From contig NZ_CP071612.1 of the NCBI RefSeq assembly GCF_017357245.1, positions 747,001 through 811,000 on the forward strand: 64,000 nucleotides of DNA, read 5' to 3'. Position 1 is the stretch's first letter; every line of letters starts with the position of its first letter. This DNA comes from Rhizobium bangladeshense. Its GTDB lineage: Bacteria; Pseudomonadota; Alphaproteobacteria; Rhizobiales; Rhizobiaceae. The notes below the pieces were generated by a model. That model was not told the DNA's origin, did not search any database, and worked only from the letters and a program-made list of their open reading frames with translations. A program made the translations under genes and the position numbers. Positions 25,703 to 34,209 of this stretch are shown here, one piece after another.

Positions 25703-26939
25703 ATCGTTTCGGCGAGTAAGCCGAGATATCGATGAACGGCGTCTCGCCGGTGATGAGTTCTGCAAGCACGCGGCCAGTCACCGGCCCGAGCGTCAGCCCA
25801 TGATGGGCATGGCCGAAGGCAAACCATAAGCCCTGATGGCGCGGCGCCTTACCGATGACAGGCATCATGTCGGGCGTGCAAGGGCGCGCGCCCATCCATG
25901 GTTCGGGATCGAGCCTGCTTCCGAGCGGGAAGATCGTACGCGCCACGGCTTCGGCCCGGTCGAGCTGTACCGGCGTCTTCGGCGCGTCAAGCGTTGCGAA
26001 CTCCGCCCCTGTCGTCAGGCGGATGCCGCGGTTCATCGGCGCCAGCAAATAACCCCGTTCGGCATCGAGCATCCAGTTGTTGAGCACGGCATTGCCTTTG
26101 GCGGCATAATGCATGTGATAGCCGCGCTTGACGCCGAGTGGGAAGGAATAGCCGAGCCGGCGCGTTGCGACAGCCGCCCACGGCCCGAGCGCGAGGACTG
26201 CATCGTCCGCTTCGAGCGGGCCTTCCCCCGTCATGATCTTCCAGCCGGCGCCGAACTGGCCGAGCGAGGCGGCGTCACCGGTGACGAAGCGGCCGCCGAG
26301 GCTCTCGAAATAGCGGCGATAGGCCGCTGTCAGCGCATGCGGATCGAGCACCGACCAGGGATCGCGCCAGCGGATACCGCCGGCGAAACGGACGGTAATA
26401 TCGGGTTCGATGCGGGCGATATCGGCGGACGTGAGGCTGTCATAGGTCACGCCGAATTCGCTCTGCCAAAGGGCGGCCTCGGCGAGCGCCTCGTCGCGCG
26501 TCGCCTCGGTCCGGAAGATCTTAATCCAGCCGTCCTTGCGGATCAGCGCCTGCGCCTGCGAGGCCTCGATCAGGTCCTTGTGCTCGGCAACAGAGTTTTC
26601 GATCAGCGGCGCATAGGCCCGTGTGATGACCGCGTGGCGCCGGGCATTCGAATTCCACCAGTAACGGGCAAGAAAGGCGAGCTGGCTTGGCAAGGCACTG
26701 AGATGATAATGGGCATCGATTTCGTTGTTGAGTGCATAACGCAGCAACAGGCCGAGTTGCTGGGGAAAGCCGTAGGGCGCGACGCCTTCGCGCTGGATCA
26801 GGCCGGCATTGCCGAAGGAGGTTTCGCTGCCCGGATCCTTCCGATCGATCAGCGTCACCTGCCGGCCGCGCCGCTGAAGATGAATTGCCGTTGACACCCC
26901 GACGATACCGGCGCCGAGCACGATTGCGTTCTTGGTCAT
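25692..26939 (-). CDS. FAD-dependent oxidoreductase of the DadA/D-amino-acid dehydrogenase type
   Basis: The product has 415 residues. The dinucleotide-binding motif is VLGAGIVGVSTAIHLQRRGR (6-25), and the DAO-family core includes SFGNAGLIQREGVAPYG and the C-terminal WMGARPCTPDMMPVIGKAP then GHAHHGLTLGPVTGR. Family members oxidise D-amino acids or related amines. It lies 72 bp after the ICMT-like gene on the same strand, downstream of a type III PKS, so it may instead oxidise the PKS product; this is inference from context. An in-frame extension to 27011 is rejected because the motif begins at the MTKN start, although the ribosome binding site spacing at 26939 is tight. Confidence 0.8.
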   Translation of the reverse strand: MTKNAIVLGAGIVGVSTAIHLQRRGRQVTLIDRKDPGSETSFGNAGLIQREGVAPYGFPQQLGLLLRYALNNEIDAHYHLSALPSQLAFLARYWWNSNARRHAVITRAYAPLIENSVAEHKDLIEASQAQALIRKDGWIKIFRTEATRDEALAEAALWQSEFGVTYDSLTSADIARIEPDITVRFAGGIRWRDPWSVLDPHALTAAYRRYFESLGGRFVTGDAASLGQFGAGWKIMTGEGPLEADDAVLALGPWAAVATRRLGYSFPLGVKRGYHMHYAAKGNAVLNNWMLDAERGYLLAPMNRGIRLTTGAEFATLDAPKTPVQLDRAEAVARTIFPLGSRLDPEPWMGARPCTPDMMPVIGKAPRHQGLWFAFGHAHHGLTLGPVTGRVLAELITGETPFIDISAYSPKRFKP

Positions 26940-27011
26940 TCCCCTGCATTCCGCTTTGTCGTCGATTGAAAATGCCCCCGCCGATCCCACGGCGCAAACG
27001 AAAAATCGCAT

Positions 27012-27515
27012 CTATTTCAAAATCATTGCGCTTTCCAGTGCAGCATTTTCGGCCTTTACGCGCACATGCAGGATGGCGGCATTGAAAAGCGAAAAGACGA
27101 TCGTATAGACCGGCAGGCCGAAGGCGAGGGGAAGGGTGGCGATCTCGCCGATGACGATCGCATAGTTCGGATGCCGCAGGAAACGATAGGGGCCGGAGCT
27201 GACGAGCGGCGCTCCCCGCAGGATGACGATGCGTGTCGTCCAGCGGTCTTTCAGCGTCGCCAGCACCCAGAGCCGTAACGCCTGCAGTCCCATGAAAACC
27301 AGGAACCAGAAGAGCTGGACCGGCCTGCCCGGTGCCAGCAGCCAGAGGCCGATGATCCAGGCGGTATGCAGCGCCACCATGACGGGATAGTGCTCCGGGG
27401 CAACTTCCCGGCCGCCGCGGGCAAGAAGGGCAGCGGTGTTGCGCCGGGCGATGACAAGCTCGCCCAGCCGCTGCAGCGTCACGAACGTCAGGAGCGCGAT
27501 CGACGGCCACATCAT
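27012..27515 (-). CDS. Isoprenylcysteine carboxyl methyltransferase (ICMT)-like membrane methyltransferase
   Basis: The product has 167 residues with about four to five membrane helices. The SAM-binding C-terminal motif of the ICMT family, GPYRFLRHPNYAIVIGEI (108-125), is present. Its start overlaps the stop of the upstream type III PKS gene by 4 bp (ATGA). In Streptomyces (SrsB) and Bacillus (BpsB), ICMT-like enzymes encoded next to a type III PKS methylate the alkylresorcinol or alkylpyrone product. The same role is inferred here. Confidence 0.85.
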   Translation of the reverse strand: MMWPSIALLTFVTLQRLGELVIARRNTAALLARGGREVAPEHYPVMVALHTAWIIGLWLLAPGRPVQLFWFLVFMGLQALRLWVLATLKDRWTTRIVILRGAPLVSSGPYRFLRHPNYAIVIGEIATLPLAFGLPVYTIVFSLFNAAILHVRVKAENAALESAMILK

Positions 27516-28564
27516 GCCGCCCTCCGCAGCGTCACGCAGCTCGCGGAAAAACCCGGCCCCATGGCGATCATCGCCGCCCGCTCCGGCAGCCCGGCGCGGA
27601 TTGCCCGCTCCAGCACGAACAGCACGGTCGGCGAGGACATGTTGCCATATTCGGCAAGCACGGCTCGTTCGTGATCGAGCGTACCCGGTGTCAACGAAAG
27701 CGCGCTTTCCATCGCAGCCAGCACCTTCATGCCGCCGGGATGGCAGATGAAGCGGTCGATATCTTCCGGTCTAAGCCCGTTTCGCGCCAGAATGGTCGTC
27801 ACCGCCGGGGCGAGCTCCCGTTCGGCGAAGGGCGGCAACGATTGCGCCAGCACGACGCCGAAACCGCCATCGTCGATCTTCCATCCCATGATATCGAGTG
27901 TGTCGGGAAAGAGGTGTTCGCCGGTCGATTCCACCTCTGCCAGCCCCTCTCCACCGGTTCGCAGCACGCAGGCGGCGGCACCATCGCCGAAAAGCGCCGT
28001 CGCGATGATGTTCGGCCGCGTCAGCGCATCCAGCCGGAAGGCGAGCGTGCAAAGCTCGATCGAGACGAAAAGCACGACGGCGCCCGGCCGGCTGCGAGCC
28101 AACCGCGCGGCGATCGCAAAGCCGGAGACACCGGCGGCACAGCCGAGCCCGAAGACCGGTACGCGCTCGATATCTCTCCTGAAGCCCATCCTGCTGCTCA
28201 GCTGCGCATCGAGGCTCGGCGTCGTAAAACCGGTGGAAGAGACGGTGACAATACAGTCGACATCGCCGGCGCTGAGACCTGCCCGGTGAAGTGCCGAGGT
28301 GGCCGCCTCGACAAAAAGGGCGCCCGCCACCTCCGCATAGGCCTGCATGCGGTCTTGCCAGCCATGGGTTTCGTCGAACCAGGCCAGCGGCCGCGCCGCG
28401 TGGCGCTTCTGAATGCCGGCGCTGTCGAAGACGCGGGCAAGATGCCGGAAATCCTCGAACCGATCGCCAAACAGCCGCGCCGAGGCTTCGGCCGCCTCTT
28501 TCTGGAAGATGACATGTTCGGGGGTGGCGACGGCGAGGCTGACGAGTTTGACGGTATCGGTCAC
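27512..28564 (-). CDS. Type III polyketide synthase (chalcone/stilbene synthase family)
   Basis: The product has 350 residues with a GTG start preceded by AAGGAG. The catalytic triad is complete: Cys142 in VFGLGCAAGVSG, His275 in FICHPGGMK, Asn308 in EYGNMSSPTV. The C-terminal GFSASCVTLRR motif matches the GFGPG-type loop position. These homodimeric enzymes extend an acyl-CoA starter with malonyl-CoA to give pyrones or resorcinols. The bacterial type and the coupled ICMT-like gene suggest alkylpyrone or alkylresorcinol lipids. First gene of a three-gene operon. The longer in-frame start at 28714 lacks conserved sequence. Confidence 0.92.
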   Translation of the reverse strand: MTDTVKLVSLAVATPEHVIFQKEAAEASARLFGDRFEDFRHLARVFDSAGIQKRHAARPLAWFDETHGWQDRMQAYAEVAGALFVEAATSALHRAGLSAGDVDCIVTVSSTGFTTPSLDAQLSSRMGFRRDIERVPVFGLGCAAGVSGFAIAARLARSRPGAVVLFVSIELCTLAFRLDALTRPNIIATALFGDGAAACVLRTGGEGLAEVESTGEHLFPDTLDIMGWKIDDGGFGVVLAQSLPPFAERELAPAVTTILARNGLRPEDIDRFICHPGGMKVLAAMESALSLTPGTLDHERAVLAEYGNMSSPTVLFVLERAIRAGLPERAAMIAMGPGFSASCVTLRRAA

Positions 28565-28731
28565 GGAATTCTCCTTGGCGTTCCCGGCGCACGCTGAGAA
28601 CACCCGGTTCCGATGATCTATTCGGCCTCGGGGCTTCACGAAGCAGTGATGGAGAAAATGGAGAGGCCGGCGAATAAAGGCTGGGGCAGCGGTGTTCTCT
28701 CCCCGCAACGTCACTTTCGAGGAGTTTTCCC

Positions 28732-29268
28732 ATGACGATCACGACAGTCCGCATCGCTTCCATCCTTCTCGGTGGCTGCCTTGCCGCATCTGTGTTTTCC
28801 GGCCCGGTCTTTGCGGTCGGCAATGACAACAGCACGATGCCGACCTGCAAGAAGGGCGAGATCTACGACCAGAAGACCAAGAAATGCGTCAAGCAGCAGG
28901 GCGCCAATGTCTCGGATGAGAACCGCACCGATTATGCCTATTCGCTGGCCAAGGCCGGCCGCTATGAAGAGGCGCTTGCCATGCTTGACACGGTCAAGGA
29001 CCAGAACAGCGCCGAGGTGCTGAACTATCGCGGTTACGCCACCCGCAAGCTCGGCCGCACCGACGAAGGCATCTCCTATTACCTGCAATCGGTGAAGATG
29101 GATCCGCAATACGCCAAGGTCCGCGAATATCTCGGCGAAGCCTATGTCATCAAAGGCCGGCTCGATCTCGCAAAGGAGCAGTTGAACACGATCATGACGA
29201 TCTGCGGCACCGCTTGCGAAGAATATCAGGATCTGAACGCTGCGATCCTCGACCCGTCGAAGATCTGA
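28732..29268 (+). CDS. Exported TPR-repeat protein
   Basis: The product has 178 residues. A Sec signal peptide (about 1-29, ending GPVFA) precedes a short Cys-containing segment CKKGEIYDQKTKKCV and then two to three tetratricopeptide repeats (YAYSLAKAGRYEEALAMLDT; YRGYATRKLGRTDEGISYYL; YLGEAYVIKGRLDLAKEQL). A second Cys pair, CGTAC, lies near residue 160. It is expected in the periplasm as a protein-interaction module. GGAG precedes the ATG. It lies 46 bp upstream of an ECF sigma gene, so it may be part of that regulon; the function is unknown. Confidence 0.85.
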   Translation: MTITTVRIASILLGGCLAASVFSGPVFAVGNDNSTMPTCKKGEIYDQKTKKCVKQQGANVSDENRTDYAYSLAKAGRYEEALAMLDTVKDQNSAEVLNYRGYATRKLGRTDEGISYYLQSVKMDPQYAKVREYLGEAYVIKGRLDLAKEQLNTIMTICGTACEEYQDLNAAILDPSKI

Positions 29269-29314
29269 GCGGCAGGCCATTGGGCGGGAAATTGAAGCGG
29301 GAAAGGATAACCGA

Positions 29315-29920
29315 ATGTCGGTCGCGCGCACCACATTTCCTGCCTATAGTCGCATGAGAACGGAATCGCCGGTCTGTCAGGCGGTTCCAAGCAAGGCAGG
29401 ATCGGCGGAGGCGGCTATCGCGAGCGAAGCGGATATCAGGAGCGGCCTGACGGAAAACCTGGCCAGGCTCTGGCGTTATGGCCTCGTTCTCTCGCATCAG
29501 CGCGATGTCGCCGACGACCTGGTGCAGGCGACCTGCCTGCGCGCGCTGGAGCGCGCCGATCAGTTCCTCCCCGGCACACGGCTCGACCGCTGGCTGTTTT
29601 CGATCCTGCATTCGATCTGGCTGAACGAGATCCGCTCGCGCCGGGTGCGGCAGGGCCAGGGTTTCGTCGATGCCGGGGAGGCGCTGAGCTTCGACGGCGC
29701 GCAAAATACTGAAATGCATGTGATGGCGGGGCAGGTGCTGAAGCAGGTAAATGCGTTGCCCGAGGCGCAGCGGACGGTGGTTTTCCTCGCCTATGTGGAA
29801 GGACTTTCCTATCGCGAGGTTGCAGGCATATTGGATATTCCGATCGGAACCGTGATGAGCCGGCTGGCGGCCGCCCGCGCCAAGCTCTCCGGTGCCGGAC
29901 CAGAAGGGGGACGGCGATGA
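29315..29920 (+). CDS. ECF-type RNA polymerase sigma factor
   Basis: The product has 201 residues. Region 2 is visible in VLSHQRDVADDLVQATCLRA LERADQF (about 57-83) and region 4 in LPEAQRTVVFLAYVEGLS YREVAGILDIPIGTVMSRL (about 145-185), a standard helix-turn-helix. The first about 40 residues are a poorly conserved extension; a later start at the second Met (residue 14) is possible. AAAGGA precedes the ATG. The stop overlaps the ATG of the downstream anti-sigma gene (ATGA), the usual arrangement for stoichiometric control. Confidence 0.92.
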   Translation: MSVARTTFPAYSRMRTESPVCQAVPSKAGSAEAAIASEADIRSGLTENLARLWRYGLVLSHQRDVADDLVQATCLRALERADQFLPGTRLDRWLFSILHSIWLNEIRSRRVRQGQGFVDAGEALSFDGAQNTEMHVMAGQVLKQVNALPEAQRTVVFLAYVEGLSYREVAGILDIPIGTVMSRLAAARAKLSGAGPEGGRR

Positions 29921-30717
29921 GCACGAAACACACCATTCCCTCCGACGAGGACCTCACGGCCTTCATCGACGGCGAGCTGCCGGCGGAAGAGGCCGCCCGC
30001 ATCGAGGCCATCGTGAAGGACGACGAACGCGTCGCCGAAAGGCTGGAATTCCTGACGCGCGCCAGCCTGCCGTTCGAGCAGGCTTTTGCCCCACTCCTCT
30101 CGGAGGCCCCGCGCCAGAAACTGGAGGCGATGCTGGCCGCCATTCCTGCGCGTGAGGGCGCAAAAACCGGCTTTGCGCCTGCTGTTACCCGCCGCCGCTT
30201 CCTCGGCGCGCTCGCCGCTTCGCTTGTCGCCGGCATCGCCATCGACCGCGCCGCCATCGGCATCGGCAGGCGCTTGTTCCCAAAGGACGAAAACAGCGAA
30301 TGGCGCGCCGTGGTCGCCGATTATATTTCGCTTTATACGGCCGAAACGCTCGCCGGCCCCGTTCCCGGCAGGCAGAACCAGGCCGCCCAGCTCGCCAGTC
30401 TGGACGAGAAGCTCGATCTATCGCTCTCCCCCGAAGCTGTCGCGCTGCCGGGAATCGATTTCAAGCGCGCCCTGCTGCTGCAATATGACGGCAAGGCGCT
30501 CGCCCAGATCGCCTATCTCGACCCCGAGACCGGCCCGATGGCGCTCTGCATCGTTAGATCTGACACCGGGCCGAAGGCACCCGACCTCGAAAACCGCAAA
30601 GGTATGAATGTCGTCTACTGGTCGAATGCGACGCATGCCTTCATGCTGATCGGGCATGCTGCGGCGGACCGAATGACGGCGATTGCGGATGCAGTGCGGG
30701 GGAGGGTGGCGGTGTGA
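29917..30717 (+). CDS. Anti-sigma factor, membrane-anchored
   Basis: The product has 266 residues. The N-terminal cytosolic anti-sigma domain (DEDLTAFIDGELPAEEAARI, about 11-30) is followed by a basic RRRFLG segment and one membrane helix (about 91-112). A periplasmic sensor-like domain of about 150 residues follows. The zinc-binding HxxxCxxC motif of ZAS proteins is absent. RRRFLGALAASL resembles a Tat motif in sequence but is internal and more likely a topology signal. It is translationally coupled to the ECF sigma gene, whose product it should sequester at the membrane until a signal is sensed. Confidence 0.88.
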   Translation: MSTKHTIPSDEDLTAFIDGELPAEEAARIEAIVKDDERVAERLEFLTRASLPFEQAFAPLLSEAPRQKLEAMLAAIPAREGAKTGFAPAVTRRRFLGALAASLVAGIAIDRAAIGIGRRLFPKDENSEWRAVVADYISLYTAETLAGPVPGRQNQAAQLASLDEKLDLSLSPEAVALPGIDFKRALLLQYDGKALAQIAYLDPETGPMALCIVRSDTGPKAPDLENRKGMNVVYWSNATHAFMLIGHAAADRMTAIADAVRGRVAV

Positions 30718-30745
30718 CCGGCCATTGGCGGCGGCTTTAAGCTGA

Positions 30746-31564
30746 TTAGTGCCGCGATCGATTGCGCATCAGGAACTGGCCCAGCCGGTTCACAATCTTA
30801 AAGGCCCAGAACATCGATGTTGAGACCTTCAGGCCGTTGTCGGCAAGGGCGCGCAGCACCTCCTTGTTCTGACGCGATATATTTTGAACGTTCTTGTTCG
30901 TGGCGCCCCCCAAGCGCATTCTGACCAAGACTCGCGGGATATAGGTTGTTCTGATCCGCGCGACTTCCAAAAATCGCATCATCAGCTCGACGTCGGCCGC
31001 AAGCCGGTAACGCAGATCAAACCGCCCGAACCGGTCATAGATGTTGCGCCGAACATAGAATGTTGGGTGTGGCGGGCACCAGCCGCGTGCGAAGAGACCG
31101 GATTTGAAGGCTCGGGATTTCCAGTATCGGATCTCGCGATCCACGTGCCGGTTGGAAACATAGACGAGGTCACCGTAGCAGCCGTCATATGCTTCATCTT
31201 CCAGCGCAGCCGCGACGGTTCCGAGGGAGTCGCTGCTCTCGAAAACATCGTCGGCATTCAGGAATCCGATAATATCACCCGTCGCTAGACCAATTCCTTT
31301 GTTCATTGCCTCATAGATACCTCCGTCCGGTCCCGAAAGCACACGGCGGTTCTCCGCCGGCGCCGAAGCAATGATGGCGAGGGTAGAATCCTGCGAGCCG
31401 CCGTCGACGATGATGTGTTCGAAATTGCGGTAGGTTTGAGTGTCGATGGACCGTAAGGTATCGGCAATGGTCTGCTCGACATTCCAGCAAACGGTAATGA
31501 GGCTTATCCGGGGGGCGCTTGGATTGGCGGTATCTGCAGCCATTTTGACGGGTGTCTTGCTCAC
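30746..31564 (-). CDS. Family 2 glycosyltransferase
   Basis: The product has 272 residues with a GT-A fold: SLITVCWNVEQTIADTL RSI at the nucleotide-binding start (about 21-40), IIVDGGSQDST, then GPDGGIYEAMNKGIGLATGD and the metal site NADDVF (about 102-107). It resembles WcaA/WfgS-type sugar transferases. A C-terminal basic, hydrophobic tail suggests membrane association. The start is GTG at 31564 with no clear ribosome binding site; an ATG at 31543 is an alternative. It is the left edge of the O-antigen cluster, on the opposite strand from rmlA. Confidence 0.88.
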   Translation of the reverse strand: MSKTPVKMAADTANPSAPRISLITVCWNVEQTIADTLRSIDTQTYRNFEHIIVDGGSQDSTLAIIASAPAENRRVLSGPDGGIYEAMNKGIGLATGDIIGFLNADDVFESSDSLGTVAAALEDEAYDGCYGDLVYVSNRHVDREIRYWKSRAFKSGLFARGWCPPHPTFYVRRNIYDRFGRFDLRYRLAADVELMMRFLEVARIRTTYIPRVLVRMRLGGATNKNVQNISRQNKEVLRALADNGLKVSTSMFWAFKIVNRLGQFLMRNRSRH

Positions 31565-31792
31565 ATTCTAACGGGCGAAATCTAGCCGACCCGTAGCAGA
31601 CGGAAAGGCAGTACCGCAATCGAGTACCGCAAGTTATCCTCGATCAACGCCCGATTGACGAGCGGCGGCGGCTCCTTCTCTCGCTAAGTGCATTGCATGC
31701 GGATCGATCTAACTGTAGTGAGCACTGTCGAAGAGCGATGTGATCACGACAAGCTCGTGATTGCACACGAATTACCGGTTGCAGGAGGTCTC

Positions 31793-32704
31793 TTGTCTTC
31801 GAAGAAAAAGCTGCGCAAGGGCATATTGCTCGCGGGGGGCTCAGGCACTCGGCTGCATCCGGCGACCCTTGCCATCTCGAAGCAACTTCTTCCGGTTTTT
31901 GACAAACCGATGATCTATTATCCCCTGTCGACGCTCATGCTCGCGGGAATCCGGGATATCTTGATTATCTCCACACCGCAGGACACACCGCGTTTTGAAC
32001 AGCTGCTGGGTGACGGCGCCCAATGGGGATTGAACCTTCAGTATGCCGTGCAGGCTGCGCCCGAAGGCATTCCCCAGGCATTCTTGATCGGCAGGGAATT
32101 CATCGGGCAAGAGGCAACCGCCCTCGTGCTCGGAGACAATATCTTTTACGGCAACCTGCTGACACAGGATTTATCCGCGGCTTCCGAGAGATTGGATGAA
32201 GCGACGATCTTCGCGTATAAAGTCCACGATCCCGAACGGTATGGCGTGGTGGAATTTGACGGGGAGGGCAAAGTCCTAACCTTGGAGGAAAAGCCATCCA
32301 GGCCCCGCTCTTCTTACGCTGTCACGGGTTTATATTTCTACGACAATGACGTGGTTGACATTGCTGCCGATTTGAAACCCTCGCTGCGTGGTGAAACCGA
32401 GATTACCGACATCAATCGGCATTATTTGTCGACCGGCAGGCTGAACGTTGCCGTCCTGGGGAGAGGGCATGCCTGGCTTGATACGGGCACGCACGATTCA
32501 CTCCTTGAAGCGAGTCAGTTCATTGCCACCATCGAGCGGCGCCAGGGGCTGAAGATTGCCTGCCCCGAGGAAATCGCCTTTCATTTGAAATACATAGATG
32601 CCGAGCAATTGCTAAGGCTGGCGGCTCCGCTTGAAAAGAGCTCTTACGGACGATACCTCATCAGCCTGGTGAGGGAGCCAGCTCCGCATTTCCCGCCTGG
32701 CTGA
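31793..32704 (+). CDS. rmlA: Glucose-1-phosphate thymidylyltransferase
   Basis: The product has 303 residues and makes dTDP-glucose from glucose-1-phosphate and dTTP. The signature [20 protein letters not shown] (10-29) and [20 protein letters not shown] are diagnostic of RmlA; LGDNIFYG binds metal and [11 protein letters not shown] follows. A TTG start at 31793 has AGGAGG 6 bases upstream; the upstream in-frame ATG (31688) extension of 35 residues is unlike the family and is rejected. It begins the plus-strand O-antigen operon and feeds the 3-amino-sugar branch with rmlB, fdtA and fdtB. Confidence 0.96.
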   Translation: MSSKKKLRKGILLAGGSGTRLHPATLAISKQLLPVFDKPMIYYPLSTLMLAGIRDILIISTPQDTPRFEQLLGDGAQWGLNLQYAVQAAPEGIPQAFLIGREFIGQEATALVLGDNIFYGNLLTQDLSAASERLDEATIFAYKVHDPERYGVVEFDGEGKVLTLEEKPSRPRSSYAVTGLYFYDNDVVDIAADLKPSLRGETEITDINRHYLSTGRLNVAVLGRGHAWLDTGTHDSLLEASQFIATIERRQGLKIACPEEIAFHLKYIDAEQLLRLAAPLEKSSYGRYLISLVREPAPHFPPG

Positions 32705-32726
32705 CCCGCAAAACTGGAAACCAATC

Positions 32727-33101
32727 TTGTCTGCTTTCACCCTGCTTACGTTGAAGACGATGTCCGACGCACGAGGCGCGTTGACCGTCATGGACGGAAT
32801 ACTACCATTTCCGGTCGTCCGTAGCTTCTGGATCTATGGTGCCGACGGATATACACGCGGCGGTCATCGTCATCACAAGACTCGGCAGGCTTTGGTGGCG
32901 ATTTCGGGAAGCGTGGTGGTTTTGATGGACGATGGAAAAGCGAGGGAAGAGATCACCTTGTCGTCACCGGACCAGTGCCTGCTTGTCGAGCCAAGGGACT
33001 GGCACGAAATGACCTTCGGTCCCGGTTCAATCCTGCTCGTTTTTGCCTCTCGCGGATATGATAAGGATGATTACATCGACACTCCCTATGAACGGCTCTG
33101 A
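32727..33101 (+). CDS. fdtA: dTDP-4-keto-6-deoxyglucose 3,4-ketoisomerase (FdtA/QdtA type)
   Basis: The product has 124 residues, a single cupin of the WxcM/FdtA family. Typical segments are DARGALTVMDGILPFPVVRS, FWIYGADGYTRGGHRHHKT with the catalytic histidines, and PRDWHEMTFGPGSILLV. It moves the keto group of dTDP-4-keto-6-deoxyglucose from C4 to C3. Whether the product is the galacto (FdtA) or gluco (QdtA) epimer cannot be told from sequence here. TTG start, 22 bp after rmlA, directly followed by the aminotransferase gene. Confidence 0.88.
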   Translation: MSAFTLLTLKTMSDARGALTVMDGILPFPVVRSFWIYGADGYTRGGHRHHKTRQALVAISGSVVVLMDDGKAREEITLSSPDQCLLVEPRDWHEMTFGPGSILLVFASRGYDKDDYIDTPYERL

Positions 33102-33102
33102 G

Positions 33103-34209
33103 ATGATTGAGTATGAAAGTCTTGCGCAGGCCAACCGCGCGCTGATGGAAGAGTTGGAGGCGGTTGCTTCCCATGTCATTCGTTCCGGGTGGTACGTACT
33201 TGGCAACGAGGTTTCCTCTTTCGAAGCTGAATTCGCCGCCTTCGCGGAAAGCAAACATTGCATCAGCGTGGCCAATGGTCTGGACGCATTGATACTGTCG
33301 ATCGAAGCGCTCGATCTGCCGAAAGGCAGCGAGATTATGGTTGCTTCCAACACCTATATAGCCACTATTCTGGCAATTCTTCGCGCGGGCCACAAACCCA
33401 TCCTGGTGGAGCCCGAGCGCGAAACCTTCAATATCGATCCGGAACGGCTTCCTGCGGCGCTGACATCGAACACGCGCGGAATATGCGTGACGCATCTTTT
33501 CGGCAAAGCATGCCGGATGACTGAGATCGCCACGTTTGCAAGCGAGCATGGTCTCAAAGTGATCGAGGATTGCGCGCAGTCTCACGGCGCGCGCTATGAC
33601 GGCAGGCTGACGGGCACCTTCGGAATTGCCGGTTGCTTCAGCTTCTATCCTACGAAGAATCTGGGCGCCTTGGGAGATGCCGGTGCGATCGTCACGGATG
33701 ACGATGCGTTTGCCGATCGCTTGAGACATATGCGCAATTACGGCTCGAAGAAAAAATATGAGAACGCCTATATCGGAGTAAATTCCAGGCTTGATGAGAT
33801 GCAGGCGGCATTCCTGCGTGTTAAACTCCGTCACCTCGATCAGGTGACTGAGCACAAGCGGGCACTGGCCGATATCTATTTTGCCAATCTGCCCAAATGG
33901 CTTGCGCAGCCGCTTCGCCGATCTGCCGAGTTTGACGTGTTTCATATCTTCGCGATACGTCACCCGGCCCGCGACGAATTGCGTCAGTGGCTGCTCGATA
34001 ACGGCGTCAAGACCGAGATTCATTATCCGATCGCGCCGCACAGGCAGAAGGCAATGCAAGGCATTCTTTCCGGCGATTATCCCATTGCCGATGAGCTGCA
34101 TGCCACCGAACTGAGCCTGCCTATTTCGGCCGGGCATAGAAAGGATGAGATCGAGCGCGTCTGCAGCCTTCTTGCTGCGCTCCCGGAAAAGCTGAAGTTG
34201 GCGGCATGA
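33103..34209 (+). CDS. fdtB: DegT/DnrJ/EryC1 aminotransferase, dTDP-3-amino-3,6-dideoxyhexose forming (FdtB-like)
   Basis: The product has 368 residues. The PLP lysine is Lys185 in FSFYPTKNLGALGDAGA, and EDCAQSHGARYDGRLTGTFG precedes it. It should transaminate the 3-keto sugar made by the neighbouring ketoisomerase to give dTDP-Fuc3N or dTDP-Qui3N. No N-acyltransferase gene (FdtC/QdtC) follows, unlike typical loci. The chosen ATG starts just after the fdtA stop; an ATG at 33088 would overlap fdtA by 14 bp. The stop overlaps wzm by 4 bp. Confidence 0.9.
   Translation: MIEYESLAQANRALMEELEAVASHVIRSGWYVLGNEVSSFEAEFAAFAESKHCISVANGLDALILSIEALDLPKGSEIMVASNTYIATILAILRAGHKPILVEPERETFNIDPERLPAALTSNTRGICVTHLFGKACRMTEIATFASEHGLKVIEDCAQSHGARYDGRLTGTFGIAGCFSFYPTKNLGALGDAGAIVTDDDAFADRLRHMRNYGSKKKYENAYIGVNSRLDEMQAAFLRVKLRHLDQVTEHKRALADIYFANLPKWLAQPLRRSAEFDVFHIFAIRHPARDELRQWLLDNGVKTEIHYPIAPHRQKAMQGILSGDYPIADELHATELSLPISAGHRKDEIERVCSLLAALPEKLKLAA

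Noticed and set aside
33103..34209. DegT aminotransferase as the missing C4 aminotransferase of the nonulosonate block
   Set aside because: Its coupling to the 3,4-ketoisomerase and lack of LegC-type start motifs favour the dTDP-3-amino-sugar branch; a dual role cannot be excluded.
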